NCBI GenBank assembly: GCA_902802105.1
Contig: CADCKR010000035.1
Location: 1 to 35,848, forward strand
Length of the DNA stretch: 35,848 bases
Reading direction: 5' to 3'
Source of the DNA: an uncultured Ruminococcus sp.
Lineage (GTDB): Bacteria > Bacillota > Clostridia > Oscillospirales > Acutalibacteraceae
Both the position numbers and the translations under genes were made by a program. The notes beneath the pieces were generated by a model. The model worked only from the letters and a program-made list of their open reading frames with translations, did no database searches and was not told the origin of the DNA. Positions 32,754 to 35,848 of this stretch are shown one piece after another (the first letter of the stretch is position 1; every line of letters begins with the position of its first letter).

Positions 32754-33854
32754 ATGTACGATTATCTTGTAGTTGGCGCAGGTCTTTTCGGTTCGATCTT
32801 TGCCTATGAGGCAAACAAAAGAGGCAAGAAGGTGCTTGTTATCGACAAGAGAGACCACATCGCAGGCAACATCTACTGTGAAAAGGTAGAGGGCATCAAT
32901 GTCCACAAGTACGGCGCACACATCTTCCATACAAACGACAAGAAGGTATGGGATTACATTAATCAGTTTGCTGAATTCAACAACTATATCAACTCACCTA
33001 TCGCTGTATACAAGGATGAGCTTTATAATCTCCCGTTCAATATGAACACTTTCAGCCGTATGTGGAATATCAAGACTCCCGCTGAGGCAAAGAAGATAAT
33101 TGCAGACCAGATAGCTGACCTGAACATAAAAGACCCGCAGAACCTTGAGGAGCAGGCTCTCAGCCTTGCAGGCCGTGACGTTTACGAAAAGCTTGTAAAG
33201 GGATACACCGAAAAGCAGTGGGGACGTTCATGCACAGAGCTTCCTGCATTCATCATCAAGAGACTTCCTCTGCGCTTTACATACGACAACAACTACTTCA
33301 ATGCAAGATATCAGGGCATTCCGATCGGCGGCTATACAGCTATTGTCGAGAAAATGCTCGAGGGCATCGAGGTGCTGACAAATACAGACTATTTCGACTG
33401 GATAAAGGACAATGCCGACAAGGTGAAGAAAACCGTATTCACAGGTCAGATAGACCGTTTCTTCGATTACAAGCTTGGTGTGCTTGAATACCGTTCAGTC
33501 CGCTTTGAAACAGAGGTGCTTGACACCGACAACTATCAGGGCAACGCTGTAGTCAACTACACCGAGAGAGAGGTCCCCTATACAAGAATAATCGAGCACA
33601 AGCACTTTGAATTCGGCACACAGCCCAAGACGGTTATTTCAAGAGAGTATTCCTCTGAGTGGAAGCCCGGCGTAGAGCCGTACTATCCTGTCAACAACGA
33701 GAAGAACAACAATCTGTATGAGGAGTACAAGAAGCTTGCCGATGCAACTCCTGATGTTATTTTCGGCGGCCGTCTTGGTCACTATAAGTATTACGACATG
33801 GATAAGGTTATCGACGTTGCCCTTGCTGCTGTCGATGAGGAATTCGGCGCATGA
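32754..33854 (+). CDS. glf: UDP-galactopyranose mutase
   Basis: Flavoenzyme that interconverts UDP-Galp and UDP-Galf, supplying galactofuranose. FAD-binding GAGLFG is at residues 8-13. Family motifs follow: KYGAHIFHTNDKKVWDYI, the GYTEKQWGRSCTELPAFIIK segment, and the C-terminal GGRLGHYKYYDMDKVID. 366 aa is normal. TTAAGGAG precedes the ATG. With the galactofuranosyltransferase behind it, it defines a galactofuranan pathway. Confidence 0.98.
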   Translation: MYDYLVVGAGLFGSIFAYEANKRGKKVLVIDKRDHIAGNIYCEKVEGINVHKYGAHIFHTNDKKVWDYINQFAEFNNYINSPIAVYKDELYNLPFNMNTFSRMWNIKTPAEAKKIIADQIADLNIKDPQNLEEQALSLAGRDVYEKLVKGYTEKQWGRSCTELPAFIIKRLPLRFTYDNNYFNARYQGIPIGGYTAIVEKMLEGIEVLTNTDYFDWIKDNADKVKKTVFTGQIDRFFDYKLGVLEYRSVRFETEVLDTDNYQGNAVVNYTEREVPYTRIIEHKHFEFGTQPKTVISREYSSEWKPGVEPYYPVNNEKNNNLYEEYKKLADATPDVIFGGRLGHYKYYDMDKVIDVALAAVDEEFGA

Positions 33855-33877
33855 AATAATCAGCGCCTATGACACAG

Positions 33878-33893
33878 GGAGCCTGTCGGCTCC
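33878..33893 (+). other. Small intercistronic hairpin
   Basis: GGAGCC-TGTC-GGCTCC between glf and the transferase gene; no U-tract. Confidence 0.5.
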
Positions 33894-33937
33894 GTACAAT
33901 AGGCAGTTTGCCATTGATTGGTTTCGGAGGACGTTCA

Positions 33938-35746
33938 ATGAATAATTCCCTGACCGTTCTTCGCAGTATCATCTTTCCGCGCAGGGAAATATGTGAGAAA
34001 ACGGAGCTGTATTTCCGTACAGGATACGGCTCCGTTGATTACTGCGATGAGCTTCAAAAGCTGAATATCAGCGGCACAGCTTCGTTTGATACTTATTTCA
34101 ATTCACTTCCGCTTGACCGCCTGAACAAATACTGCAAGCTTTCGTCACTTTGTCTGAGATTGAAGGTCTGCGGTTTATTTGTTATGCGTATTTATGGCGT
34201 GAAACAGACCGATGGCAGCATAAGAGAAGAGCTTATTGCCGAAAAGAACATCGGCAGCGCAGACATTACTGCTGAGTATATCACCGACCTGACAGACGTT
34301 ATCGGCAGCAGCTTTTCGCACGTTTATTTTACGCTCACCTCAGAAAAGGGCGTTTTGTACGGGGGAGAGTTTCTTGCCGGAAACGATGATTTGAATAGGG
34401 TAAGTATCGCGGCCGTTATATGTACATTCCGGCGCGAAAAATTCCTTTTGCATAACCATAGAGAAATAAGCTCTTACCTTGAAAAAAGCACTGTCTTTAG
34501 TGAAAACAGCATTCACATTTATATTGTTGACAACGGAAGAACGCTTGATAAGGCGGCTGTGGAGAACCGCTTTGCTTCACTGATACCAAACGACAATACG
34601 GGCGGCAGCGGCGGATTTACACGGGGCTATCGTGAAGCCGTGAACAGCGGCAGGGGATATACGCATATTTTGTTTATGGATGACGATATTGTGCTTGACT
34701 GTGAAATGCTGCTGCGCGTATATTCTTTGCTGCGGCTGAGAAGACCGGAATATGCCGGCCTTTCTGTAGGCGGCACGATGCTCATGCTCAGCGACAGGGT
34801 AACGTGCCATGAAGCCGGAGCATTATGGAACGGAAAATATCTCTGCTCTATCGGTAACGGCGATGATATGACGCTGCGTGAGAATGTGTTTTTGCCTGCG
34901 GCTGTTCCGGGTACAGTGAAAAAGGAATATATAAGGCCGGACTATAATGCGTGGTGGTTCTATTGTTTTCCTGCATCGTGGCAGAAGGAACACGGCTATC
35001 CTCTGCAGTTTTTCATCAAGGAGGACGACATTGAGTATTCGCTCAGGTGTGCAGAGGAAATTGCAGTTCCTGAAGGCATAGCAGTATGGCATGACGATTT
35101 CGAGGGTAAATATGACGGATTTCAGGAGTATTACATAAAGCGGAACGAGCTTATTCTCACTTCGGTGAATGACCAGAAGCCTTACGCTTTGTTTCAGGTG
35201 CGCAAGCTTATCCTCAGCGTTATGAAGCAGACTGTATTCCAGCGCTACTTCCTTGCGGATATCATCTTCCGCGCCTATGACGATTATCTGAAGGGCTGGA
35301 AGCATTTCAGGGACACCGATACCGCAGCCCTTAATAAAGAGCTGATGGATTCATGCAGACCGCTGCTTTCTGATGACGAGCTGTTTTCGCAGGAGGGAGT
35401 GCGCTTTGACCGTGAAAAGTATGACACTGCCGTATCTGAGCCTGAAAACCTGAAAAAACAGGCTCTTTCAATGAACGGCTATCTTATTCCTGCTGCGTTT
35501 TACCGCAGGGACAAGGACAGCTATTCAATGGCTGACCTTGCCGGCTGCCGTATCGTGAATTTCTATAAGCACCGCCGTGTGCTGCATTATGATACAGCAA
35601 AACATAAGGGTTTTGTTACTGTACAGAAAAGATCTCAGCTCTGGAAGAATATTTTCAGGCTTATATATAAGTCTGTCAGGTTCCTGATAATGTATCCGTC
35701 TGTGCGCCGCGGCTATAAAAAGCACCTTGACGAACTGACGAGGTAG
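33938..35746 (+). CDS. GT2 galactofuranosyltransferase, GlfT2-like
   Basis: 602 aa. An N-terminal beta-rich domain (1-150) precedes a GT-A domain (about 155-400) with VSIAAVICTFRREKFLL, the DDD metal site 248-250 in FMDDDIVL, the catalytic-region EDD at 362-364 in FFIKEDDIEYS, and H385 in WHDDF. The order matches mycobacterial GlfT2. A helical C-terminal domain ends in a basic, hydrophobic stretch (RLIYKSVRFLIMYPSVRRGY). Start 33938 has CGGAGG 8 bases upstream; an in-frame ATG at 33869 has none. It directly follows glf, whose product it uses. Confidence 0.93.
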   Translation: MNNSLTVLRSIIFPRREICEKTELYFRTGYGSVDYCDELQKLNISGTASFDTYFNSLPLDRLNKYCKLSSLCLRLKVCGLFVMRIYGVKQTDGSIREELIAEKNIGSADITAEYITDLTDVIGSSFSHVYFTLTSEKGVLYGGEFLAGNDDLNRVSIAAVICTFRREKFLLHNHREISSYLEKSTVFSENSIHIYIVDNGRTLDKAAVENRFASLIPNDNTGGSGGFTRGYREAVNSGRGYTHILFMDDDIVLDCEMLLRVYSLLRLRRPEYAGLSVGGTMLMLSDRVTCHEAGALWNGKYLCSIGNGDDMTLRENVFLPAAVPGTVKKEYIRPDYNAWWFYCFPASWQKEHGYPLQFFIKEDDIEYSLRCAEEIAVPEGIAVWHDDFEGKYDGFQEYYIKRNELILTSVNDQKPYALFQVRKLILSVMKQTVFQRYFLADIIFRAYDDYLKGWKHFRDTDTAALNKELMDSCRPLLSDDELFSQEGVRFDREKYDTAVSEPENLKKQALSMNGYLIPAAFYRRDKDSYSMADLAGCRIVNFYKHRRVLHYDTAKHKGFVTVQKRSQLWKNIFRLIYKSVRFLIMYPSVRRGYKKHLDELTR

Positions 35747-35755
35747 ATATATTTA

Positions 35756-35848
35756 AGGCAACACCGCACAAAGACCGCCTAACGGCTTAGCACCACATCT
35801 GCTGCGCCCGAAGGAAGTGCCCTTGGGGTACACTTTTTCCGTCATCTT
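35756..35848. mobile_element. Second copy of the palindromic element, cut by the window edge
   Basis: 35756-35802 equals the reverse complement of 31727-31773 over 47 bp; the following 46 bp differ from the first copy. Read on the minus strand it holds a short frame from about 35845 (MTEKVYPKGTSFGRSRCG) to a stop at the repeat end, which may be a remnant. It lies 9 bp past the transferase stop. Confidence 0.75.

Overview
The window reads as a contig from a gut Clostridia bacterium, most likely a Ruminococcus-like member of the Oscillospiraceae. The reasons are an H/C/I/K/F/E/A/B/D V-type ATPase operon, small secreted lipoproteins with lipocalin-like domains, a cytoplasmic GH13 amylase, a DUF1700/DUF4097 pair, a galactofuranose cluster, canonical TTGACA-N17-TATAAT promoters and strong AGGAGG ribosome binding sites. 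Both ends fall in repeats (a 26-bp inverted repeat on the left, a dispersed palindromic element on the right), as expected for a draft contig. I saw no rRNA, tRNA or CRISPR array.

Left part (1-4050, mostly minus strand): a 5' gene fragment of unknown function, a WYL-domain regulator, then lysS and greA transcribed from a clear sigma-A promoter. 4098-8521 is a plus-strand cluster of a small HTH protein with a CX3CX3C motif, a lipoprotein, an 864-residue membrane-anchored zinc-ribbon/TPR protein and a second lipoprotein. Four copies of one uncharacterised domain of about 100 residues run through three of these proteins, and the large one carries six PDAT[LVI]P repeats that look like phosphothreonine/FHA docking sites. 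hflX and a DUF1700-DUF4097 envelope pair follow.

Middle (11.6-19.5 kb): nadB-nadC on the minus strand face away from a roughly 1-kb transcription unit (promoter 14371, terminator 15467) that contains almost no coding sequence, one 45-codon ORF, several hairpins and three copies of a 16-base motif. This is the best candidate here for an undescribed RNA-based element. Next come two tandem lipocalin-like lipoproteins, then an XRE-ImmA-tubby-like operon divergent from a two-gene unit encoding a small sigma-region-4 protein. The intergenic region has matched ACAC-N5-GTGT dyads on both sides, which resembles a phage or ICE lysogeny switch. A DUF378 membrane protein closes the block.

Right part: a GH13 amylase with an acidic tail (minus), the nine-gene V-ATPase operon (22328-31545) with folded intercistronic spacers, and a galactofuranose module (DUF4422 protein, UDP-galactopyranose mutase, GT2 galactofuranosyltransferase) bracketed by inverted copies of a palindromic MITE-like element.

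All functional names come from reading translations and motifs by eye. No searches or folding programs were run.
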